Below, piece by piece: positions 10,680 to 18,252 of a DNA stretch of 36,088 nt. The DNA is from Gammaproteobacteria bacterium. Lineage in GTDB: Bacteria > Pseudomonadota > Gammaproteobacteria > UBA6429 > Thiohalophilaceae. The stretch spans positions 1 through 36,088 of the forward strand of contig JAPHRJ010000124.1 in the NCBI GenBank assembly GCA_026196045.1, in the 5' to 3' direction. The translations under genes were made by a program, and so were the position numbers. How positions within the stretch are numbered: position 1 is the stretch's first letter; every line of letters starts with the position of its first letter. Under the pieces are notes generated by a model. That model was not told the origin of the DNA. It made no database searches and saw only the letters and a list, made by a program, of their open reading frames with translations.

Positions 10680-10733
10680 TTACGCCACATTCCATGCGTA
10701 ACAACCGTTTGTTACGTGAGGATAGTACTTACG
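10680..10733. promoter_or_regulatory. TTACG repeat cluster upstream of petABC
   Basis: TTACG occurs at 10680-10684, 10712-10716 and 10729-10733, and its reverse complement CGTAA at 10697-10701, giving start-to-start steps of 17, 15 and 17 bases. Two of them form the perfect dyad CGTAACAA (10697-10704), 4 bases, TTGTTACG (10709-10716). No T-run follows, so this is not a terminator. It could be a regulator site for petABC. The surrounding gap 10519-10776 holds no convincing gene. Confidence 0.45.
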
Positions 10734-10776
10734 GCGGAATGGGTTTTTCCTCTAACTGATATTTTGGAGATGTTGA

Positions 10777-11376
10777 ATGAGTACCGATGGCGTTGATACC
10801 AGCAGACGCCGCTTCCTCACCGCTGCAACGACTGTCGTCGGCGCCGTGGGAGCTGGAGCCGTTGCTGTCCCCTTTATCGCGTCCATGAATCCGAGTGCAC
10901 GAGCCCAGGCGGCCGGCGCACCCGTTGAAGCGGATATTAGTAAGCTTGAACCCGGTAGTATGATGACCGTTGAATGGCGTGGTAAGCCAGTCTGGATTAT
11001 CAGCCGTACCGAGCAAAACCTGAAGGATCTGGAGTCATTAAATGCTGTACTCGCTGATCCTAATTCAGATTTACCTCAACAGCCTGAATATACCAGGAAC
11101 GTTGCTCGTTCTCGTGATGCTCATACTGAGATTGCAGTACTGGTAGGTATCTGTACTCATCTGGGCTGCTCACCAACGTTCCGTCCAGAGCTGGCACCAG
11201 CTGACCTGGGTCCCGAGTGGAAAGGTGGGTTCTTCTGTCCTTGCCATGGTTCACGTTTTGACCTGTCTGGACGTGTTTACAAAGGCATGCCAGCACCTTC
11301 CAATCTGGTAATACCTAAGTACCAATTTTTGAGCGAATCAGTCATTCAGATTGGTGAAGATGGAGGAGTCGCATAA
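10777..11376 (+). CDS. petA: Ubiquinol-cytochrome c reductase Rieske iron-sulfur subunit
   Basis: The 199-residue Rieske subunit of the cytochrome bc1 complex. The N-terminus has a twin-arginine-type start (S-R-R-R-F-L, residues 9-14) followed by a hydrophobic segment that stays as the membrane anchor. The two cluster-binding boxes are intact: C-T-H-L-G-C (Cys126, His128, Cys131) and C-P-C-H-G-S (Cys154, Cys156, His157), which hold the [2Fe-2S] cluster and the disulfide. It passes electrons from ubiquinol to cytochrome c1. A GGAG sequence precedes the ATG, and the stop overlaps the petB start by one base. Confidence 0.98.
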   Translation: MSTDGVDTSRRRFLTAATTVVGAVGAGAVAVPFIASMNPSARAQAAGAPVEADISKLEPGSMMTVEWRGKPVWIISRTEQNLKDLESLNAVLADPNSDLPQQPEYTRNVARSRDAHTEIAVLVGICTHLGCSPTFRPELAPADLGPEWKGGFFCPCHGSRFDLSGRVYKGMPAPSNLVIPKYQFLSESVIQIGEDGGVA

Positions 11377-12608
11377 TGTCGAGGATGTTATCTTTATTAA
11401 ACTGGGTTGATGAGCGTTTTCCACTGACAAAAATGTGGAAAGAGCATTTATCCGAATACTATGCACCGAAGAATTTCAACTTCTGGTATTTCTTTGGTTC
11501 TCTCGCTTTGCTGGTTCTGGTAATCCAGATTGTAACCGGTATTTTCCTGACCATGAGTTATAAACCTGATGGAGAAATGGCATTCGGTTCAGTCGAATAC
11601 ATCATGCGTGATGTGGAGTGGGGCTGGTTCATCCGTTACATGCACTCAACTGGAGCTTCAGCATTCTTCGCGGTAGTGTATCTGCATATGTTCCGTGGTC
11701 TGATGTATGGCTCATACAAACAGCCACGTGAATTAATCTGGATCTTCGGCTGCCTCATCTATCTAGCGTTGATGGCCGAGGCCTTTATGGGTTATCTATT
11801 GCCATGGGGACAAATGTCCTTCTGGGGTGCGCAGGTGATTGTTAACCTCTTTGCCGCCGTTCCATTTGTTGGTGAAGAGCTGGCTATCTGGATTCGTGGT
11901 GATTTCGTTATTTCTGACGTAACCCTGAACCGTTTCTTTGCTTTCCATGTGATTGCCGTTCCTCTGGTTTTAATTGGCCTGGTAGTGGCACATGTTCTTG
12001 CACTGCATGAAGTCGGCTCAAATAATCCTGATGGTGTGGAAATCAAGAAAAACAAGGGACCTGATGGCAAGCCTTTAGATGGCATTCCTTTCCACCCTTA
12101 CTACACCGTTAAAGATATCGTTGGTGTGGTGGTGTTCCTGATGTTCTTCTTTGCCGTGGTTTTCTTTGCGCCAGAGATGGGTGGTTTCTTTATCGAACAT
12201 CCGAACTTTGAACCGGCTGATCCGCTGAAAACACCGGAACATATTGCGCCGGTCTGGTATTTCACACCCTTCTACGCAGTCCTACGTGCAGTACCGTCCA
12301 TTGCCGGTTCTGCTTTCCCTGGTGTTGTTGTGATGGGTGCTGCGGTGGTGATTTTGTTCTTCCTGCCCTGGCTGGATCGCAGCCCGGTGAAGTCGATCCG
12401 CTATCGCGGTCTTTGCTTCAAGGTGCTGCTGTTCCTGTTTGTGATCAACTTCATTATGCTGGGTTACCTTGGAATGAAGCCAACCACTGATCTGTTCAAA
12501 CTGCTGGCACAGATTGGCACAATCTATTATTTTGTATTCTTCTTTGCTTTGGCTTTTATTCCCAAGTTCGAGAAGACCAAGCCCGTACCAGAGAGGGTGA
12601 CAAGCTAA
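11376..12608 (+). CDS. petB: Cytochrome b subunit of the bc1 complex
   Basis: The 410-residue cytochrome b carries the two hemes and both quinone sites of the bc1 complex. The N-terminal half has the conserved R-Y-M-H-S-T-G-A-S segment and paired heme histidines in transmembrane helices B and D, and the P-E-W-like Qo-site segment appears as A-P-V-W-Y-F-T-P-F. The length is that of the standard bacterial single-chain cytochrome b, not the split b6/subunit IV form. It is translationally coupled to petA and petC by 1-base overlaps. Confidence 0.98.
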   Translation: MSRMLSLLNWVDERFPLTKMWKEHLSEYYAPKNFNFWYFFGSLALLVLVIQIVTGIFLTMSYKPDGEMAFGSVEYIMRDVEWGWFIRYMHSTGASAFFAVVYLHMFRGLMYGSYKQPRELIWIFGCLIYLALMAEAFMGYLLPWGQMSFWGAQVIVNLFAAVPFVGEELAIWIRGDFVISDVTLNRFFAFHVIAVPLVLIGLVVAHVLALHEVGSNNPDGVEIKKNKGPDGKPLDGIPFHPYYTVKDIVGVVVFLMFFFAVVFFAPEMGGFFIEHPNFEPADPLKTPEHIAPVWYFTPFYAVLRAVPSIAGSAFPGVVVMGAAVVILFFLPWLDRSPVKSIRYRGLCFKVLLFLFVINFIMLGYLGMKPTTDLFKLLAQIGTIYYFVFFFALAFIPKFEKTKPVPERVTS

Positions 12609-13345
12609 TGAAAAAGATAATTGCAATATTTTTAGTTGCCGTCATGCCTATGCTGGCACAGGCTGCAGGTGGTGCTCACCTGGATAAAGTCGATATCGAT
12701 ATGGGTGACAAGGCTTCCTTGCACAATGGTGCCAGGTTATTCATGAACTACTGCCTGAGCTGTCATTCTGCTCAGTACATGCGTTATAACCGTATGGCAG
12801 CTGATCTTGAGATTCCAGAAGACCTGGTGAAAGAAAACCTGATGTTTGCTTCTGAAAAGATCGGTGACACCATGACGATCGCGATGAGTAAAGAGGATGC
12901 CAGTGCCTGGTTTGGTACCAAGGTACCGGATCTGTCTGTTACTGCTCGTTCACGCGGAGCCGACTGGTTATATACTTACCTGCGTACTTTCTATACCGAT
13001 GAGTCTCGTCCATGGGGTGTTAACAATACCACCTTCAAGGATGTTGGTATGCCTCATGTGTTGTGGGAACTGGAAGGTTTGAAAAAACCAGTTTACGAAA
13101 CACACAAGGGCGAAGATGGTCAGGATGTAAAAACTCTCTCGGGCTATGAAATTGTTATGCCTGGCACCATGAGTGCTGACGAGTATGACAAGGCCGTACG
13201 TGACCTGGTTAACTTTATGGTTTATGTCGGTGAACCCGCGAAAATGCAGCGTTACACCATTGGTATCTGGGTATTGCTGTTCCTGGCAGTATTATTAATT
13301 GTAGCTTATCCGATGAAAAAGGAATTTTGGAAAGACATTCATTAA
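12608..13345 (+). CDS. petC: Cytochrome c1 subunit of the bc1 complex
   Basis: The 245-residue cytochrome c1. It has a Sec signal peptide (about residues 1-20, ending A-Q-A), the heme c attachment motif C-L-S-C-H (Cys49-His53) in the family context N-Y-C-L-S-C-H-S-A-Q-Y-M-R-Y, and one C-terminal membrane helix (about 217-235) followed by basic residues. It accepts electrons from the Rieske centre and passes them to soluble cytochrome c in the periplasm. It ends the petABC operon, and a strong hairpin follows 31 bases after the stop. Confidence 0.98.
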   Translation: MKKIIAIFLVAVMPMLAQAAGGAHLDKVDIDMGDKASLHNGARLFMNYCLSCHSAQYMRYNRMAADLEIPEDLVKENLMFASEKIGDTMTIAMSKEDASAWFGTKVPDLSVTARSRGADWLYTYLRTFYTDESRPWGVNNTTFKDVGMPHVLWELEGLKKPVYETHKGEDGQDVKTLSGYEIVMPGTMSADEYDKAVRDLVNFMVYVGEPAKMQRYTIGIWVLLFLAVLLIVAYPMKKEFWKDIH

Positions 13346-13376
13346 GCCTTTTCAATTTAGTTTAATATTGTCAGTA

Positions 13377-13412
13377 AACGAGGGGGATACATTCCCCCTC
13401 GTTCATTTGTTC
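13377..13412 (+). terminator. Hairpin terminator of petABC
   Basis: AACGAGGGGG (13377-13386) pairs perfectly with CCCCCTCGTT (13394-13403) across a 7-base loop, giving a 10-bp G+C-rich stem. The tail CATTTGTTC is only moderately T-rich. It separates petC from sspA. Confidence 0.8.
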
Positions 13413-13435
13413 TGAATCAGAATTATGGAGTTAGC

Positions 13436-14065
13436 ATGGCGCAAGTAGCGAATAGAAGGCTCGCAATGACCCTTTATACTGGGGACACCTGTCCCTATAG
13501 CCACATGGTACGTATTGTACTGGCGGAAAAAGGTATTAATTATGATCTGATCGAAGTCGATCTGAATAACACGCCTGAAGATCTGAAAGATCTGAATCCA
13601 TATAATGAAGTACCAACTCTGGTTGATCGTGATCTGGTGTTATTTGAACATCAGGTGATTATGGAATATCTGGATGAACGTTTTCCACATCCACCACTTA
13701 TGCCGGTTGATCCTGTTGCTCGTGCCCGCAATCGTTTGATGTTAAAACGTATTCAACGGGACTGGTTTAGCCTGTTTATTGAGTTACGTAAAAACAAGGA
13801 TGCACCGGATAGTGTGCGTTCTGAATTGTGTGATAGCCTTGTTACGATATCGCCTATTTTTGAACAAAAGCCTTACTTCATGAGTGACGAGTTCAGTCTG
13901 ATTGACTGTACTATGGCACCTTTGCTGTGGCGTTTACCAATCGTTGGAATTGAGTTGCCTGCCTCAGCTAAAGGATTGATGAGTTATGCCGCCCGAGTTT
14001 TTGAAAGAGAGGCTTTTGTAGAAAGTTTATCCGAAGCCGAGACGGAAATGCACCAGTCCACATAA
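13436..14065 (+). CDS. sspA: Stringent starvation protein A
   Basis: A 209-residue GST-fold protein with the SspA signatures M-T-L, Y-S-H-M-V-R-I-V-L-A-E-K-G, N-E-V-P-T-L-V-D-R-D-L and the near-invariant Y-L-D-E-R-F-P-H-P-P-L-M-P-V surface block. SspA binds RNA polymerase and affects stationary-phase and acid-stress transcription; the family has lost glutathione transferase activity. Here the N-terminal loop has C-P-Y-S where the E. coli protein lacks the cysteine. A GGAG lies five bases before the ATG. sspB follows after 36 bases in the usual operon. Confidence 0.96.
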   Translation: MAQVANRRLAMTLYTGDTCPYSHMVRIVLAEKGINYDLIEVDLNNTPEDLKDLNPYNEVPTLVDRDLVLFEHQVIMEYLDERFPHPPLMPVDPVARARNRLMLKRIQRDWFSLFIELRKNKDAPDSVRSELCDSLVTISPIFEQKPYFMSDEFSLIDCTMAPLLWRLPIVGIELPASAKGLMSYAARVFEREAFVESLSEAETEMHQST

Positions 14066-14079
14066 GTAAGTGTGGACTG
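14054..14079 (+). promoter_or_regulatory. Hairpin enclosing the sspA stop codon
   Basis: CAGTCCACA (14054-14062) pairs perfectly with TGTGGACTG (14071-14079) across an 8-base loop that begins with the sspA TAA (14063-14065). No strong T-run follows, so it is more likely a processing or partial attenuation element within sspAB than a full terminator. Confidence 0.5.
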
Positions 14080-14101
14080 ATTTACCGTTAATACCAGTAT
14101 T

Positions 14102-14494
14102 ATGGAAATGACATCTAGCCAACCGTATTTGCTTCGCGCAATTTATGACTGGATTGTCGATAACAATATGACTCCCTATGTCCTGGTTGATGCTGAAACC
14201 AGGCAGGTCGAAGTTCCAAGGCAGTATATCGAAAATGGAAAAATTGTTTTAAACCTGAGTCCGGTGGCAGTGACGGCTCTGGACATGACCAATGACTATG
14301 TTATGTTTAATGCGCGATTTTCCGGTAGTGCCATGGATGTGAGTTTTCCGATCAGCAGCGTGTTAGCGATTTATGCCAAGGAAAATGGACAGGGTATGGT
14401 ATTTAATGAGGGGACTGATAATCCTCCCCCCGAACCTGATGATTCACCTGATTCGTCCAGGTCAGGTGGTCCAAAATTAAAACTGGTTAAGTAA
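14102..14494 (+). CDS. sspB: ClpXP adaptor SspB
   Basis: A 130-residue SspB. The first 100 residues form the substrate-binding domain (Y-L-L-R-A-I-Y-D-W-I-V-D-N-N-M-T-P-Y-V start, S-F-P-I-S-S-V-L-A-I-Y-A-K-E-N-G-Q-G-M end). A flexible acidic, proline-rich linker leads to the C-terminal tail P-K-L-K-L-V-K, matching the conserved ClpX-binding tail of SspB proteins. It delivers ssrA-tagged proteins and other substrates to ClpXP. It follows sspA as in most Gammaproteobacteria. Confidence 0.95.
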   Translation: MEMTSSQPYLLRAIYDWIVDNNMTPYVLVDAETRQVEVPRQYIENGKIVLNLSPVAVTALDMTNDYVMFNARFSGSAMDVSFPISSVLAIYAKENGQGMVFNEGTDNPPPEPDDSPDSSRSGGPKLKLVK

Positions 14495-14518
14495 GCACTT
14501 AATTCGAGTATGTTCTTT

Positions 14519-14538
14519 AACAGTTGTTATAAACTGTT
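14519..14538. terminator. Weak inverted repeat between sspB and feoB-like gene
   Basis: AACAGTT (14519-14525) and AACTGTT (14532-14538) form a 7-bp stem with a 6-base loop between two convergent genes. There is no clear T-run on either strand, so terminator function is uncertain. Confidence 0.35.
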
Positions 14539-14545
14539 GCCTCTA

Positions 14546-16597
14546 TCATCCAGTTAAACCACGGATGATCTCAAGTATCAAGCGTACTACACCACTCGCC
14601 AGCAAGGCGGCCGTTATCGATAAGGTAATGGAAAAGAAGGCTTCCTTACGTCCAATGGTTTTATACATGACTGCAAAGGTTGCCACGCAGGGAACATAAA
14701 AGGTAACAAAAATTAAAAAGGTCGTGATCTGAATCCAGTCCATCAAGGGCGCAATTTCAAAAGTCCCCAGGGCCTGGAATACCATCAATAGTGATAGTTC
14801 TTTCCGTAGAACCCCAAACAACAATGGCACTCCCAGAACTACCGGCAGACCTAACCACCAGGAAGTAATTGGCGTCAACATCGTATTGATAATCTGGTCA
14901 GTACTATAGTAATTCAATAATGCGAGAACAATACTGCCCAGAATAAGCAAGGGAGTGACAATGGTGAGAATGTCTCGGGTTCGATCCCAGGTGATGGATA
15001 ACAGAGAACCAAGTCGGGGGAGTGCATAAGCGGGAATTTCCAGAACCGGGCCAGGAGGTGGATTGGGGTAACGTCGAGTTAATAGATTTCCCACCAGTGA
15101 AATAATTAATATAGAAAGCATAAATATACAAAAGACACCAAAGCCTCCCAGGTACTTTCCGGCCAGGGCAAGAATAATGGCCGAACGTGCGGAACAGGGA
15201 ACAAAGGTAATTAATAGTGCACTGACAACGCGATCACGTCCCTGACTGGCGCGTGCTGCTGCGGAAATAGCAGGAACATTGCAACCCAGGCCTAATAGAA
15301 AAGAAACGGCAACACCACCATGTAAACCAATATGGTGAAAGCCACGATCAACGACGAAGGCAATACGCTGCATAATTCCTATTTGTTCCAGCACGATAAG
15401 TAACATGACAAAGGGAATCATATAGGGGATCACAATTCCAACCAGACCAATCAGGCCATCAACAACACCTCGAGCTATGACGCTTGCGATTGACTCTGGT
15501 TGCCAGTCAGATAATGCTTCAATGAGTTTTGCTGCCGTAATGCTGTCCAGCCAGCCACTGACTTCAAATACAAAAAATAGAACCAGCGCAAATACGGCCA
15601 GAGTGCCAATCAATCCCCATTGTGGGTGCAGGAATAATTCATCTAACCAGTAACGCCAGCTATGTTTTTTATACCCTGCTCCCAGGCGTGTACTGGATTC
15701 AAACAGCGTCGCGGCCTGATGATGACGATCGGCATGAACTTCATCGGCTAAAGGTCTTGGTAATTGCTCACCTGCTTTAGTGTGAAGTCGTCGTATTTCA
15801 GGATGGAGTTGAGGAAAGTGTTGCTCAAGCTCATCAAAGAAATATTCATCACCACTGGCCAGTTGTGACAACAGGAAGGTATGCGGAACACGAAAGGCAG
15901 AATGAATCTCGGGCTGGTTAAGCAGCTGACTTAAAGGTTGCAGGCTTTGTTCTATATGGCTACTAATGGGTTGCGGTAATGGGCAGGTATTATTACGGGC
16001 AACGGTAATGGCTTCATTAAACAGTTCAGATAAACCCTGTCCCATAAAAGCGACCGTGGGGACGACCGGTATGCCAAGCTGAAGGCTGAGAGCATGGGTA
16101 TTGATATGCAGGCCTTTTTTCCTGGCTTCATCCATCATGTTCAATGCAATGACCATGGGGCGGCCTAGCTGACTCAGTTGCAGGGTGAGTTCCAGGTGGC
16201 GTTCCAATGAGGTGGCATCGACAACCTGGATAATGACATTGGGTGGTGAAAATGGAGTGGGCGGTCCATCGGGTTCATGTGCTGAAATAGGAGGACGTTC
16301 ATTGCCCCAAAGTAAATATTTGAGTGCGCCCCGTTCATCTTCTGTCATATGCTGAAGTGAGCTGAGGCTAGGAAGATCAATCAGGCTGGCTTCATCCAGA
16401 TTTACACTGATGTTACAGGCATTGTATTCACGGTGAGTACCGGATAATTCGCCTTTATAAATAGCGGTACTGGAAACGGCCTGAAACAGGGTGCTTTTTC
16501 CACTGTTAGGCATACCCACCAGTGCGATACGAAGACGTTGATCACCTGTAAACAGGTGCTTGGGGATAGGAATGCTTGCCTTCGGTGATTCTTGCAT
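14546..16597 (-). CDS. FeoB-like GTPase-coupled membrane transporter (divergent)
   Basis: A 683-residue protein with an N-terminal G domain and a C-terminal multi-spanning transporter domain, the FeoB layout, though shorter than E. coli FeoB (773). The P-loop G-M-P-N-S-G-K-S-T is at residues 28-36 and the NxxD motif (N-M-M-D) at 153-156. The usual G2 segment N-x-P-G-x-T is absent, and the G3 motif reads D-L-P-S (74-77) instead of D-L-P-G, so switch regions are altered. The membrane part has G-C-N-V-P-A-I (Cys439) and a second cysteine block V-P-C-S-A-R (Cys468), matching FeoB gates. No feoA or feoC is adjacent. Ferrous iron import is the family role; altered regulation or another metal is possible. 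Confidence 0.82.
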   Translation of the reverse strand: MQESPKASIPIPKHLFTGDQRLRIALVGMPNSGKSTLFQAVSSTAIYKGELSGTHREYNACNISVNLDEASLIDLPSLSSLQHMTEDERGALKYLLWGNERPPISAHEPDGPPTPFSPPNVIIQVVDATSLERHLELTLQLSQLGRPMVIALNMMDEARKKGLHINTHALSLQLGIPVVPTVAFMGQGLSELFNEAITVARNNTCPLPQPISSHIEQSLQPLSQLLNQPEIHSAFRVPHTFLLSQLASGDEYFFDELEQHFPQLHPEIRRLHTKAGEQLPRPLADEVHADRHHQAATLFESSTRLGAGYKKHSWRYWLDELFLHPQWGLIGTLAVFALVLFFVFEVSGWLDSITAAKLIEALSDWQPESIASVIARGVVDGLIGLVGIVIPYMIPFVMLLIVLEQIGIMQRIAFVVDRGFHHIGLHGGVAVSFLLGLGCNVPAISAAARASQGRDRVVSALLITFVPCSARSAIILALAGKYLGGFGVFCIFMLSILIISLVGNLLTRRYPNPPPGPVLEIPAYALPRLGSLLSITWDRTRDILTIVTPLLILGSIVLALLNYYSTDQIINTMLTPITSWWLGLPVVLGVPLLFGVLRKELSLLMVFQALGTFEIAPLMDWIQITTFLIFVTFYVPCVATFAVMYKTIGRKEAFFSITLSITAALLASGVVRLILEIIRGLTG

Positions 16598-16696
16598 GGT
16601 GCAAGTATTATTTACTGTCTGGGCAGCGACAACAAGTAAAAAATCCCACTTATTTTTATGGGTAAATAAATACTTGCCTGCTGAACTAAGCGCTAA

Positions 16697-17596
16697 TTAC
16701 AGAGAAGCAATGCTATAAATAGCGCTTAGCTGGTGTTGTGCTTTGGGTGCGAGAGTGACTGTATCATCAGCCGCATTGGCTGTTTCAATACACAACATAT
16801 TGAGATAGCCATCTTTACCCAGGTCACCCATGCGTTCTGATTTTGCAATCCAGGGATTCCAGACAATGGCCGAATGACTATTTCGGCTATGTATACACAG
16901 ACGCCGGTTTAATCCAGGATCACGGATCTCAATCACACGGGGTGTATTTAGATATATTCGATCAACTTCCTGATCGATGATAACGGCGGCGTCCTGTGTG
17001 TGGCGGGTATTCTGTACCAGGGTATCGATATATTCACAACCATCCAGGCCATGGATGCGAATATCACGAACATCTCCTACCTGAAAATAAGTATGCAGGG
17101 CGTTACTTAACTGGATGGTCGTATCACTGACGTTTGTGCTGATGAGTTTTAGATCAAGCTCAGTACCAATAGTAACGATATAGCGTGCACTCAGAGGTAA
17201 AGGCAGTGTGGGTGAATAACTAAATTCAAACTCCAGTTGTGTACGTCCATCAGTGAGTGACTGCACCTGAATAAGTTGCCAGTCAGTCGTGCGTGCATAA
17301 CCATGAGTGGGCAGGGAGGAATCGGAACTATGTGCGCCAAACCAGGGCCAGCAAATGGGAACTCCACCACGAATGGATTTTCCTGGTGCCAGTTTGGCCT
17401 CTTCACTAAGCCAAATAACAGGCTCCTGATTGTTGGGCTGGAATGTCAGGATATGGGCCCCCTGTAGACAAATAGAGGCTGAAGCCTGTTTATTCTTAAT
17501 ATGAATAATAATCATTCCATTGTCAGACTCGGTAAAAGTAATATCCGAACAATTAGAAAACTGTTGTTGCAGGGTGTTTAGTTTTGAATAGGTCAT
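16697..17596 (-). CDS. D-hexose-6-phosphate mutarotase (YeaD family)
   Basis: A 299-residue aldose-1-epimerase-like protein of the YeaD/glucose-6-phosphate 1-epimerase group. It has the G-G-V-P-I-C-W-P-W-F-G motif, the catalytic histidine in N-A-L-H-T-Y-F-Q-V-G and the late glutamate in C-I-E-T-A-N-A, plus the conserved W-N-P-W. These enzymes interconvert alpha and beta anomers of hexose 6-phosphates in the cytoplasm. It lies on the minus strand about 100 bases upstream of the feoB-like gene, so the two could share a transcript, with no evident functional link. Confidence 0.92.
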   Translation of the reverse strand: MTYSKLNTLQQQFSNCSDITFTESDNGMIIIHIKNKQASASICLQGAHILTFQPNNQEPVIWLSEEAKLAPGKSIRGGVPICWPWFGAHSSDSSLPTHGYARTTDWQLIQVQSLTDGRTQLEFEFSYSPTLPLPLSARYIVTIGTELDLKLISTNVSDTTIQLSNALHTYFQVGDVRDIRIHGLDGCEYIDTLVQNTRHTQDAAVIIDQEVDRIYLNTPRVIEIRDPGLNRRLCIHSRNSHSAIVWNPWIAKSERMGDLGKDGYLNMLCIETANAADDTVTLAPKAQHQLSAIYSIASL

Positions 17597-17731
17597 GGCT
17601 CTCGTTTTGTCTGGCTAGTTTGAGTTTATAGTGTAGTCAAAAATTATTGTCAGTATATGCTATATCTTTAATAAGTTAAGCATGACTAATTTTTTACTGG
17701 CTAGAGAGATAAAAATACCTGAGGAGTGTTT

Positions 17732-18226
17732 ATGATCAAGGTTATTCAGGCGGATATCACAGAGTTGAAGGTGGATGCGATTGTCAATGCAGCAAATAAC
17801 AGCCTGCTAGGTGGCGGTGGTGTAGATGGAGCTATTCATAAGGCCGCTGGGCCAGAATTGCTGGAAGCCTGTAGAAAGTTACAGGGGTGTGATACGGGGG
17901 ATGCAAAAATAACTGCTGGGTTTAACTTACCAGCAAAATATGTGATCCATACGGTTGGACCGGTATGGCAAGGTGGAACAAATAATGAACCTGAATTACT
18001 GCAAAGCTGTTATCGGCGTTGTTTTAAACTGGCGCTGAAAAATAATATTAGAACGATTGCTTTTCCTGGAATCAGTACCGGTGTGTATGGTTACCCAAAA
18101 GATAAGGCTGTTGATATTGCCTTAACGGTAATGCGTGACTATGAAAATGATTTTGAACAGATTATTGCCTGTGTGTTCAGCAAAGAAGATAAACAACATT
18201 ATGAGGAACAGTTATTTCTAGATTAA
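17732..18226 (+). CDS. Macrodomain protein, O-acetyl-ADP-ribose deacetylase type
   Basis: A 164-residue stand-alone macrodomain similar to YmdB. Visible motifs are [20 protein letters not shown] near the N-terminus, which holds the ADP-ribose and the catalytic asparagine/aspartate, and [10 protein letters not shown], the phosphate loop. Members hydrolyse O-acetyl-ADP-ribose or remove ADP-ribose from proteins or nucleic acids; the substrate here is not known. I chose ATG 17732, preceded by GAGGAG at 17721-17726; a GTG at 17726 would overlap that ribosome-binding site. It converges on the oxidase gene. Confidence 0.93.
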   Translation: MIKVIQADITELKVDAIVNAANNSLLGGGGVDGAIHKAAGPELLEACRKLQGCDTGDAKITAGFNLPAKYVIHTVGPVWQGGTNNEPELLQSCYRRCFKLALKNNIRTIAFPGISTGVYGYPKDKAVDIALTVMRDYENDFEQIIACVFSKEDKQHYEEQLFLD

Positions 18227-18252
18227 TTATTAAAGGATTAATGATTAAGAAG

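Noticed and set aside
10582-10701. A 39-codon frame (M-R-A-L-I-L-G) between the nif3-like gene and petA
   Set aside because: No ribosome-binding site, no recognisable family, and it runs through the TTACG repeat cluster. I treat it as chance.
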